Of a stretch of DNA of 64,000 nt, positions 17,013 to 24,764 are shown piece by piece. The stretch spans positions 1-64,000 of the forward strand of contig CAMCNO010000013.1 of assembly GCA_945876285.1 (NCBI GenBank), given 5' to 3'. Positions within the stretch are counted from its first letter, which is position 1. Each line of letters starts with the position of its first letter. The notes under the pieces were generated by a model. That model saw only the letters and a list, made by a program, of their open reading frames with translations. It searched no databases and was not told where the DNA came from. The stretch is from an uncultured Clostridia bacterium (GTDB taxonomy: Bacteria > Bacillota > Clostridia > Oscillospirales > Oscillospiraceae). A program made the position numbers and the translations under genes.

Positions 17013-18158
17013 TTATCTGTACAATCTGGCAGCCAGTGCCCGATAGTCCAACAGCTCCTGAGCGCATCGCTCCGAATTTTTCCTCAACGTTTCCAGCGGG
17101 ATCTCACTGGCAGAGAGTTTGCGGAATACGGCTTCCATATCCTCTTCCGTTTTCACCCAGAGGATATTGCCGTAATCGTAGTCTTTCACATATCCAGGAT
17201 GGGGATAGAGCAGAATGGGACAACGGTTACATATGGCGTTCTGCATAATGGCGGAGACCTTGCCGGGCTGGCAGTAGAGATCAGCGGCGCAGAGATATTC
17301 CTGTAAATCGGCTCCGGATTTCCATCCCAGATATGTCACCCGGGGATCGGCATCCATCTGGGCCATCAGGGAGGCTTCTATTTCCTTCGGAATGGAACCG
17401 ATGATGGCCAGCCGGGCTTTCAGTTCCGGCTCGGCGGCGAAGGCCCGCAACAAGACCTCCGTTTTTTTCTGAGGCTCCAGCTTTCCGGCGTGGACCAGCA
17501 GCAGCTCGTCCGGCTGCACGCCCAGCTCCGCGCGCCGGGCGGAACGATAAGCCTGGTAGTCCTCCTCCGTGGGCAATACGCCGCCCAGCGGATAGAACTC
17601 TGTCAGTTCCCCCGGAACGCCGTAATTTTCAATGTTGAATTGCCGGCATTCATCGGAGATGCAGAGATATTTTTCAACGTAAGGCAAGGCCTTCTGCACC
17701 AGATAGTGATAGAAAATCCGGTGCAGAACATGCAGAGACAGCCAGTTGGTACCGCTGGTGTATGCATCCGCATGGGTGTCCGCATAGAACTTGACCTCCG
17801 GATGGTCCTTTTTGTAGCGGAGGACATCAAGGACGGACCAATAGCCAAGATCATGAGATAGGATGACATCCGGGGCAAAGTCCTCCAGTAGCTTATAAAG
17901 GCCTTTCACCTTTCGGAACTTATCCGATACAAAATGATTCACCACCCGCTCATACGGGAGCCGTACCAGCCGGACTCCGCTGGATAAAACGGCATCCTCG
18001 TAGCCGGTCTCCACAACTTTTCCGTTCACATATTTAGCGGCGTTGGAGATGTACAGTACCTGATGGCCGTCCCGGACATTCTGCTTTGCAAGCTGGTTGT
18101 CCTGATACGTCATGCCATCTGTGTAAAAGCTGGCAAGGCCAACATGCACGATCTTCAT
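17013..18158 (-). CDS. Glycosyltransferase family 4
   Basis: 381 aa, a GT-B fold protein. The N-terminal domain starts MKIVHVGLASFYTDGMTYQDNQ; the C-terminal donor domain has HAGKLEPQKKTEVLLRAF and a shortened acceptor/donor loop (LYCQPGKVSAIMQNA in place of the usual E-x7-E). The E-x7-E motif is weak, so retaining activity is inferred from overall family resemblance. It would add one sugar to the lipid-linked repeat unit on the cytoplasmic side. Thirteen bases separate it from the preceding transferase. Confidence 0.82.
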   Translation of the reverse strand: MKIVHVGLASFYTDGMTYQDNQLAKQNVRDGHQVLYISNAAKYVNGKVVETGYEDAVLSSGVRLVRLPYERVVNHFVSDKFRKVKGLYKLLEDFAPDVILSHDLGYWSVLDVLRYKKDHPEVKFYADTHADAYTSGTNWLSLHVLHRIFYHYLVQKALPYVEKYLCISDECRQFNIENYGVPGELTEFYPLGGVLPTEEDYQAYRSARRAELGVQPDELLLVHAGKLEPQKKTEVLLRAFAAEPELKARLAIIGSIPKEIEASLMAQMDADPRVTYLGWKSGADLQEYLCAADLYCQPGKVSAIMQNAICNRCPILLYPHPGYVKDYDYGNILWVKTEEDMEAVFRKLSASEIPLETLRKNSERCAQELLDYRALAARLYR

Positions 18159-18170
18159 TTGAGGGTCACC

Positions 18171-19373
18171 TCACAACAATTCCTGATAGATGCGCTGATA
18201 GTTTTCATACATAACATTCTTAGAGAACCGCATACTGCCTTCTTGAGCGATTTGCTCTCGCACCAATGTCTCTTTTTTCAACTGGTGCGCAACCGCATCT
18301 CTCAGTGCGTCCATATTCCCGTATTCACAGAACAGGCCATAGGGAGCCGGGACTGTCTCCGCTGTGCCACCGGCGGCAAAGCCGGCCACCGGCGTCCCGC
18401 AGCAGAATGCCTCCAGACAGGTGGTGGGAAAATTTTCCTTCTCACTGCAGATCACAAAACAATCCGCCAAGGAGTAATATTCCGCCAACTCCTGCTGGTT
18501 GAATATCCGTCCCAAAGCGATCACATTCGGCGGAAATTCCTCTGTCAGGTCATCTACACCAATCAGAATAAATTTGGTGTGTTCACCTTGCATAGCCTCT
18601 GCCAGCTTTACCACCCAGCGTCCGCCCTTTTGAGCGGACATCAGGCCGGGAGCCACCGCCAGCACGACTTTTTCATCCGACAGACCATGCCGCTCCTTCA
18701 AATGCTGAACAGGCCGGGGATGGAACACGTTCTCTGTATCGATACCATTGTGGACTACCCGGATATCTCTTCCCTTGAGAAAAGACTGCCGGGCGCGGTC
18801 CGCCAGCCAACCGGACGGAGCAGTGATGATTACCTTCTCCAAACCAGTAAACTGGGCTTTTTTCTGCCGAAACATATGGGCGGTAAAGTCTAAAAACAAC
18901 GTTTTGGGATACTCCCGTAGCTTTGGGCAATGTCCGCATCCTGTCTTCCACCGCTCACATTCATATGCATGGCCGCATTTTCCCGTATAGGCAAATTCAC
19001 AATGGAGCGTATAGACCACGGGGATCTTTCGCTCCTTCAAATATTGGAACAGCGGTTCTAAGTTCACGAAGTACGCGTGAAGTTCATGGATATGGATCAT
19101 GTCTGGCCGAAACTCATCCAGAAACCGCAGCAGCCGGCGGGTAGAGAAAAAGGACCAGCATCCTGTCAGGCCCGTCAAACGGGTCAGCAGGGCGTGAAGG
19201 TTCGTCTCCCAGTCCAGGCCGAACTTGAAAATATTTTTCTCCTCCACCAACGGGCCCCGGCCATAGCAGACCGCAGTCTCGTTTCCATCCGCCATACCCT
19301 GCGCATAGAGGTCATATACGATCTTTCCTGTGCTGCTATTTTTGCAGTTTACGTCGATATATAAAATCTTCAT
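18171..19373 (-). CDS. Glycosyltransferase family 4 with Cys-rich insert
   Basis: 400 aa from ATG 19373 (MKILYIDVNCKNSSTGKI). It has an insert CGHAYECERWKTGCGHCPKL near residues 115-135, a pattern found in a subgroup of GT4 transferases and possibly metal binding. The C-terminal domain has the E-x7-E motif (EKENFPTTCLEAFCCGTPV). The open frame extends upstream to 19553, but that part is antisense-frame remnant of capG and not real protein. The first transferase downstream of the decayed capF/capG region, so its translation may once have been coupled to capG. Confidence 0.85.
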   Translation of the reverse strand: MKILYIDVNCKNSSTGKIVYDLYAQGMADGNETAVCYGRGPLVEEKNIFKFGLDWETNLHALLTRLTGLTGCWSFFSTRRLLRFLDEFRPDMIHIHELHAYFVNLEPLFQYLKERKIPVVYTLHCEFAYTGKCGHAYECERWKTGCGHCPKLREYPKTLFLDFTAHMFRQKKAQFTGLEKVIITAPSGWLADRARQSFLKGRDIRVVHNGIDTENVFHPRPVQHLKERHGLSDEKVVLAVAPGLMSAQKGGRWVVKLAEAMQGEHTKFILIGVDDLTEEFPPNVIALGRIFNQQELAEYYSLADCFVICSEKENFPTTCLEAFCCGTPVAGFAAGGTAETVPAPYGLFCEYGNMDALRDAVAHQLKKETLVREQIAQEGSMRFSKNVMYENYQRIYQELL

Positions 19374-19381
19374 AAAGCCAC

Positions 19382-19690
19382 TCACTTCTTCCGCCACACC
19401 ATCTTGTTGACCACGCCGGTGTAGCTCTGGATGATCTTGACCACCTTGGTGGAGATGTTCTCCGCCACGTAGTCCGGCACGGAAATGCCGTAGTCCCCAT
19501 TGGCGTTCATGGTAACTGCCGTATCCATCGCCTGAAGCAAGACTCATCATCAATACCCGCCAGGATGAAGCAGCCTTTGTCCAGGGCTTCCGGCCGCTCC
19601 ATGCTGGTGCGGATACACACCGCTGGAAAGGGATGTCCTACGGAGGTAAAGAAGCTGCTCACCCTTGGCAGGGTGCCGCTATCACCACAT
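19382..19690 (-). pseudogene. capG: capG remnant (C-terminal third)
   Basis: Reading the minus strand, fragments match the end of the intact CapG at 59955: SDSGTLP, SSFFTSVGHPFPAVCIRTS, ERPEALDKGCFILAGID, and the last residues KVVKIIQSYTGVVNKMVW. Frameshifts are visible after FILAGIDDES. The first two thirds of the gene are missing; a deletion joins it directly to the capF remnant. Confidence 0.85.
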
Positions 19691-19821
19691 CGTCAATATA
19701 GCAGAGTGTCCAGGCCTGTGGGTAGGCCCCGGGCGCGGTCCTTTCCGTCCTGGACAGCTTTCAGGGGCTCCGCCAAATTCCGGCCCACAAAGCCGTGGGC
19801 ACCAGTTATCAAAGTCTTCAT
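19691..19821 (-). pseudogene. capF: capF remnant (N-terminal ~42 codons)
   Basis: It starts ATG one base after the capE stop and reads MKTLITGAHGFVGRNLAEPL, matching the intact CapF start (MKILVAGAGGFVGKNLVENL) at 61126, then runs into a stop near 19695 where the capG remnant begins. Everything else of capF is deleted. Confidence 0.85.
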
Positions 19822-19822
19822 C

Positions 19823-20863
19823 TTACCGGGTCTCCCAGGCCACCAGCTCGTCCTGAATATACCGAAGGGCCAGCAGCTTTTCCTTTACCTGCTCCACAGT
19901 CAGGAGCTGGGTGTTGTTAGAATTGAACTCCGTCAGCACGTTCCGCTCCACGCTGCCCTGAGTGAAATACTTGTCGTAATTCAAATCTCGCTTATCGCAG
20001 GGCACCCGGTAAAAACTGCCTAAATCAATGGCGTGGGCGCACTCCTCATTGGTCAGCAGGGTCTCATACAGCTTCTCGCCGTGGCGGATGCCGATCACTT
20101 TGACCTCCGTCTCCGGGAGGAACAGCTCTGCTACCGCCTTGGCCAGCACCTCAATGGTGCAGGCCGGGGCCTTCTGAACCAGGATGTCGCCGCTCTCGCC
20201 GTGTTCAAAAGCAAAGAGCACCAGGTCCACGGCCTCCTCTAGAGACATGATGAACCGGGTCATCTTCGGCTCGGTGACGGTGATGGGGTTCCCAGCCTTC
20301 ATCTGCTCGATCCACAGGGGAATCACGCTGCCCCGGGAGCACATGACGTTGCCGTACCGGGTGCAGCAGATCTTGGTTTTCTCCGGGCTGACCGTGCGGG
20401 ACTTTGCCACAATCACTTTCTCCATCATGGCCTTGGAGGTACCCATGGCGTTAACGGGATAGGCCGCCTTGTCGGTGGACAGGCAGATAACGGACTTTAC
20501 CCCCGCCTCAATGGCGGCGGTCAGCACATTGTCAGTGCCGATGACATTGGTTTTGACGGCCTCCATGGGGAAAAACTCGCAGGAGGGCACCTGCTTCAGC
20601 GCCGCGGCGTGGAAGATATAATCCACGCCATACATGGCGTTTTTCACGCTGGACAAATCCCGGACGTCGCCGATAAAGAATTTAATCTTTGCGGCGGCCT
20701 CCGGCATTTTCGCCTGTAACTCATGGCGCATATCATCCTGCTTCTTCTCGTCTCGGGAAAAGATGCGGATCTCCCCGATATCTGTCTCCAGAAAGCGATT
20801 CAAAACGGCGTCGCCGAAGGAGCCGGTGCCGCCGGTGATCATCAGTGTTTTTCCCTGAAACAT
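19823..20863 (-). CDS. capE: CapE-type UDP-GlcNAc 4,6-dehydratase/5-epimerase
   Basis: 346 aa, a soluble short-chain dehydrogenase. NAD motif TGGTGSFGDAVLNRF at residues 10-24; KQVPSCEFFPMEAVKTNV and the SMK-type triad variant (STDKAAYPVNAMGTSKAMME) are those of CapE/WbjB/FnlA. It makes the UDP-4-keto-6-deoxy sugar that starts the UDP-L-FucNAc pathway (CapE, then CapF, then CapG). The natural next genes are decayed here, and intact capG and capF lie at 59955-62325. CapE itself looks intact, which makes sense only if the distant copies supply the later steps or the intermediate feeds another route. Confidence 0.92.
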   Translation of the reverse strand: MFQGKTLMITGGTGSFGDAVLNRFLETDIGEIRIFSRDEKKQDDMRHELQAKMPEAAAKIKFFIGDVRDLSSVKNAMYGVDYIFHAAALKQVPSCEFFPMEAVKTNVIGTDNVLTAAIEAGVKSVICLSTDKAAYPVNAMGTSKAMMEKVIVAKSRTVSPEKTKICCTRYGNVMCSRGSVIPLWIEQMKAGNPITVTEPKMTRFIMSLEEAVDLVLFAFEHGESGDILVQKAPACTIEVLAKAVAELFLPETEVKVIGIRHGEKLYETLLTNEECAHAIDLGSFYRVPCDKRDLNYDKYFTQGSVERNVLTEFNSNNTQLLTVEQVKEKLLALRYIQDELVAWETR

Positions 20864-20904
20864 GGTGCTTCCCCTTTTCTTATCTTTCCGCCAACGGAGC
20901 CGCT

Positions 20905-22092
20905 TCAGCGGCAGGCGTCTTCCAGAGCCTGGGTCAGTTTCTGAATAAAAGCATCCTTGCGGAAGTTTTCCCGGTAATAGGCCCGGGCCTGTTCTCCATA
21001 TTGGCGCAGCAGGGCCGGGTCATCTGCCAAAGCGCGGACGTTTGCGGCTAGAGCCGTGGCGTCTTCGGCGGGACCGCATAGCCCACAGGCAGCGTCCGCC
21101 ACCAGGGCAGCTGTCTCTCCTCCGGCAGCGGCTACAATGGCCCGTCCGGCAGCCATATAGGACTGGACTTTCCCCGGCAGTGTGCCGGAGATGGCGCCGC
21201 TGTCCTTTAACGTCACCAGCATGGCATCGGCCTTGACGTAGAAATCCGGCATCTCGGTGATATCCCGGCGACCATAAAAGGTAATGTTAGGAAGTCCCTC
21301 CGCCAATACCCGACAGGCATCCAGCCGAATCCCATCGCCTACGATGCGGAAATGGACCCGGGAGTCGTCCTTCAACAGACGGGCAGTCTCCACAATGGTC
21401 TCCACCGATTGGGCTTCCCCGATATTCCCGGCAAACAGAAATGCCAGTGGGCCGGTATGCTTCTCCACTGGCGGCACGCTGTCAAACTGGGACTCGGCAT
21501 ACTGGGGCAAATAGCGCAGTGATGCATCTTCAATGCCCAGCACATCCCGGAAGTAGGGAAAAAAGCCCCGGGAAGTAACCAAGATATCATCGGCAGCCTG
21601 GTAAATGCGGCGGGAGATGCCTAGAAATACGCGGTATACCAGAGACCCCGGCCGAATACCGCCGGCGGTCATACTTTCCGGCCACAAATCCAGGCAGTAC
21701 AGCACGCAGCGCTTTCCGTGCCGTTTTGCCCATCGCAGAGCTCCCTCCGCCATCATGACGGGAGAAAGCTGGTTCACAAAAATGACATCGAAATCCTCGT
21801 TCAATTTGGACAAATACCGGGAAGATGCCCACACAAAGCTGTAATAATTCCAGAAGCGGTGAATCGCCCCCCGCTTCCGGGGATGGATGGGGCAACGGTG
21901 TATCCGAACCCCGTCCAGCACCTCGTCCCGGCGGGCCGTGCCCTGATAGCCGGGGTAGATCTCCCCCTCCGGGTAGTTGGGGGTCCCGGTGACCACCGTC
22001 ACCTCATGGCCGGCAGCGGTCAGAGCCTCACAGATATCAGCAATTCGAAATGGCTCCGGCGCGTAGTATTGACAAACCGCCAAAATTTTCAA
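20905..22092 (-). CDS. wbuB: WbuB-like GT4 (N-acetyl-L-fucosamine transferase)
   Basis: 395 aa, starting TTG with AAAGGAG 8 bases upstream. N-terminus MKILAVCQYYAPEPFRIADICEALTAAGHEV and the segment TGTPNYPEG are typical of WbuB/WcaI-like enzymes; the C-terminal part has KDSGAISGTLPGKVQSYMAAGRAI, the WbuB donor-site signature. In Escherichia coli O26, WbuB transfers L-FucNAc. It directly precedes capE in the operon, which fits that donor. Substrate remains inference. Confidence 0.87.
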   Translation of the reverse strand: MKILAVCQYYAPEPFRIADICEALTAAGHEVTVVTGTPNYPEGEIYPGYQGTARRDEVLDGVRIHRCPIHPRKRGAIHRFWNYYSFVWASSRYLSKLNEDFDVIFVNQLSPVMMAEGALRWAKRHGKRCVLYCLDLWPESMTAGGIRPGSLVYRVFLGISRRIYQAADDILVTSRGFFPYFRDVLGIEDASLRYLPQYAESQFDSVPPVEKHTGPLAFLFAGNIGEAQSVETIVETARLLKDDSRVHFRIVGDGIRLDACRVLAEGLPNITFYGRRDITEMPDFYVKADAMLVTLKDSGAISGTLPGKVQSYMAAGRAIVAAAGGETAALVADAACGLCGPAEDATALAANVRALADDPALLRQYGEQARAYYRENFRKDAFIQKLTQALEDACR

Positions 22093-22155
22093 AGCCAGAA
22101 CTCCTTTTCAATTTAGAGTTTTGCAAATAATATATCATTTTCAAAAAATTCCGTC

Positions 22156-22779
22156 CTATTTCAGCACAGAATCCCTCTCTTTTTTCTTCAATTCACCGGT
22201 GCCGCCTTCCACCACGCCGTCATGGCGCAGCACCTTGCCGATGGTGCCAAAGAAGCACTTGCAGTCAAAGGCAAAGCTGATTTTTTCCACATACTCACCG
22301 TCGTACCGGGCCTTCACCTCGATGGGCAGCTCGTCCCGGCCGTTGATCTGCGCCCAGCCGGAGAGGCCGGGGCGGACGTCGTTGGCGCCGTATTTGTCAC
22401 GCTCGGCAATCAGATCGTACTGGTTCCACAGGGCGGGCCGGGGGCCGATAACACTCATCTGCCCAATTAAAATGTTCCACAATTGCGGAAGCTCATCCAA
22501 ACTGGATTTCCGTAAAAAGGCACCCACGCGGGAAATGTACTGCTCCGGATGCTCCAGAAGATGCGTGGGGACATCCGGGGTATTCACCTTCATGCTGCGG
22601 AATTTATAAAGGTTAAAGTTGTTTTTATTCTGACCGACCCGCTTTTGGCTGAAAAAGGCAGGGCCCGGATCGTCAATTTTAATAGCAGCCACAATAACCA
22701 AAAAGAGAGGCCACAAAACCAACAAGCCGCAAAACGCCAGAAAAAAATCCAGAGCTCGTTTCAAAAAACGCTGATACAT
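22156..22779 (-). CDS. Initiating undecaprenyl-phosphate sugar phosphotransferase (PglC/WcaJ-C-like)
   Basis: 207 aa, a monotopic phosphoglycosyl transferase: one N-terminal re-entrant hydrophobic helix (FFLAFCGLLVLWPLFLVIVA), then KRVGQNKNNFNLYKFRSM, LRKSSLDELPQLWNI and the catalytic DE in that segment, and RPGLSGWAQINGR. It transfers the first sugar phosphate to undecaprenyl phosphate. I used ATG 22779 because AAAAGGA is 9 bases upstream; a TTG at 22788 overlaps it. Next to a CapD/PglF dehydratase, the first sugar could be a UDP-diNAcBac- or QuiNAc-type derivative. Confidence 0.92.
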   Translation of the reverse strand: MYQRFLKRALDFFLAFCGLLVLWPLFLVIVAAIKIDDPGPAFFSQKRVGQNKNNFNLYKFRSMKVNTPDVPTHLLEHPEQYISRVGAFLRKSSLDELPQLWNILIGQMSVIGPRPALWNQYDLIAERDKYGANDVRPGLSGWAQINGRDELPIEVKARYDGEYVEKISFAFDCKCFFGTIGKVLRHDGVVEGGTGELKKKERDSVLK

Positions 22780-22810
22780 AAAACTCAATCCTTTTCACCC
22801 TGAAAATCTT

Positions 22811-24727
22811 TCAAAAGGCGGGCTGTCCTTCCTGTTCCGACTGCTCCGGTATCTCCACGGTCTGCCCCTGGCAGGCATTGACCTCTTCCGGCTCGTGGAA
22901 TGTCGGCACCACCCGGTGCAGCACTTCCCGGATGACGGCAAGGTCCTCGGTTTCATCATTTTTCGACAAAGCGTCCCGCAGAAGTTCCAGTTTATCCTCC
23001 AGCTCCGCCGGCGTTACAGGGGGCTGATGCTCCACGAAAATCATTTCGTTTTCGGTTTTCTCAATATCCCGGTTGGCGATAAGCAGCTCCTCATAGAGTT
23101 TCTCGCCAGGCCGCAGTCCGGTCTCCACAATATCGATGTCCCGGTACGGTTCATACCCGGACAGGCGGATGAGATTTTCCGCCAGATCCAAGATTTTTAC
23201 CGGGCGTCCCATGTCCAGCACGAACAGCTCGTTTTGCTTCGCCATGGCGCCGGCCTCCAGCACCAGCTGGGCAGCTTCAGGGATAGTCATGAAGTAGCGG
23301 ATGATCCGCTTATCCGTGATGGTGACCGGACCACCGGCGGCGATCTGCCGCTTGAACAGGGGCACCACAGAGCCATTGGAGCCCAGTACGTTGCCGAACC
23401 GCACCGCGGCAAAGGTCGTTTTGGAGCAGGTGTCCATGGACTGAACGATCATTTCGCACAGCCGCTTGCTGGCGCCCATGACGGACGTCGGATTCACCGC
23501 CTTATCGGTAGAAATCTGGATGAATTTCTTCACCCCATGGGCATCCGCTGCCCGAACCAGATTCAGCGTACCGAACACGTTGTTCCGGATGGCCTCCTGC
23601 GGGCTGGTCTCCATCAGAGGAACATGCTTATGAGCAGCAGCGTGAAAGACTACATCCGGCTTATATGTATCAAACAGCAGATGCAGTCGGCTCGGGTCCC
23701 GGATGGAGCCGATTTCCACACTGAGAGACAGATCTTTCCCGTACTGGTACAGCAACTCCTGTTGAATGTCATAGGCATTGTTCTCGTAGATATCGAACAC
23801 CACCAGGCGCTTCGGATGGTGCTTGACGATCTGGCGGCACAACTCGCTCCCGATGGAACCGCCGCCTCCTGTCACCAGCACAGTGCGATCCTTCAGCAGC
23901 TCATCCACAGATGCGTTATCCAGATGGATGCTATCACGACCTAGCAGATCCTCGATCTTCACCTCACGTAGCTGCTGCCGAATCGGTTTCTGCTCGATCA
24001 GCTCCAGCGTATTCGGTAGCATGGACACCTTTATGCTCCGCTCTGCCAGCTGCCACAGAATCTCCCGGCGGCGCTTCTCCTCCATGGAGGGGATGGCAAA
24101 GATTACCTCATGGATGTCCATTGCGATCATACGGGGCAGCGCCTGCTCAATGGTGTCAACAACCGGGACCCCACGGATCCGCATATTCACCTTGCTCATA
24201 TCATCGTCAAAAAAACACCGGACTGTGTATCTACTGTTGGAGTTGTGCTGCATTTCATCCAGCAACTGCACGCCGGCTTCGCCCGCGCCGATGATTGCCA
24301 CAGGAATGGCGCCTTTCTGCTTGTTCCGCAGCACCGTCGCCCGATAGCAGCGGTAGCTGAAACGCAGGATCAGCATTTCAAGGATCCACAGACTGGCAAT
24401 GGCTGCCAACAAGACAAAGGAGATCGTTCCCACTCTGGCGACGCGGGCCACTGCCTCATAAAGTGCGAATCCGCAGAATGCGGAGACGATCAGCATCAAG
24501 TACTCCCGGCTCTCCGCATAGCGCCACAGACTGTCATAGGTCTTAAACGCCACCTGAAACAGTACGGTGCAGCCATAGAGCAGCAGCAGATCACCAAAAC
24601 GGTCTTTCCCACTGCCGCCGATCTGGGTATAAGGAAGCCATGTCGCTAACAACAGATATACTCCTGAAGCAATGCCGAACAATACCGCATCACAGAGAAA
24701 TAATAATTGCTTACGAAAGCGATTCAT
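22811..24727 (-). CDS. Membrane UDP-GlcNAc 4,6-dehydratase (CapD/PglF/WbpM family)
   Basis: About 638 aa. Four N-terminal membrane helices (residues ~1-115), a first Rossmann domain (AIIGAGEAGVQLLDEM), then the catalytic short-chain dehydrogenase domain with VTGGGGSIGSELCRQIV near residue 285 and STDKAVNPTSVMGASKR with the family's Met in place of Tyr. It makes UDP-2-acetamido-4-keto-6-deoxyhexose. ATG 24727 is preferred to TTG 24739, which is too close to the AGGAGG. The C-terminal tail (about 40 residues, rich in E and Q) is longer than usual. Confidence 0.92.
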   Translation of the reverse strand: MNRFRKQLLFLCDAVLFGIASGVYLLLATWLPYTQIGGSGKDRFGDLLLLYGCTVLFQVAFKTYDSLWRYAESREYLMLIVSAFCGFALYEAVARVARVGTISFVLLAAIASLWILEMLILRFSYRCYRATVLRNKQKGAIPVAIIGAGEAGVQLLDEMQHNSNSRYTVRCFFDDDMSKVNMRIRGVPVVDTIEQALPRMIAMDIHEVIFAIPSMEEKRRREILWQLAERSIKVSMLPNTLELIEQKPIRQQLREVKIEDLLGRDSIHLDNASVDELLKDRTVLVTGGGGSIGSELCRQIVKHHPKRLVVFDIYENNAYDIQQELLYQYGKDLSLSVEIGSIRDPSRLHLLFDTYKPDVVFHAAAHKHVPLMETSPQEAIRNNVFGTLNLVRAADAHGVKKFIQISTDKAVNPTSVMGASKRLCEMIVQSMDTCSKTTFAAVRFGNVLGSNGSVVPLFKRQIAAGGPVTITDKRIIRYFMTIPEAAQLVLEAGAMAKQNELFVLDMGRPVKILDLAENLIRLSGYEPYRDIDIVETGLRPGEKLYEELLIANRDIEKTENEMIFVEHQPPVTPAELEDKLELLRDALSKNDETEDLAVIREVLHRVVPTFHEPEEVNACQGQTVEIPEQSEQEGQPAF

Positions 24728-24764
24728 TCCCCTAAACAATCCTCCTCATCACACGGACATCCCG

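Noticed and set aside
18171-19553. Longer GT4 protein starting at 19553
   Set aside because: The extra N-terminal 60 residues come from an off-frame reading of the capG relic; the family start is ATG 19373.
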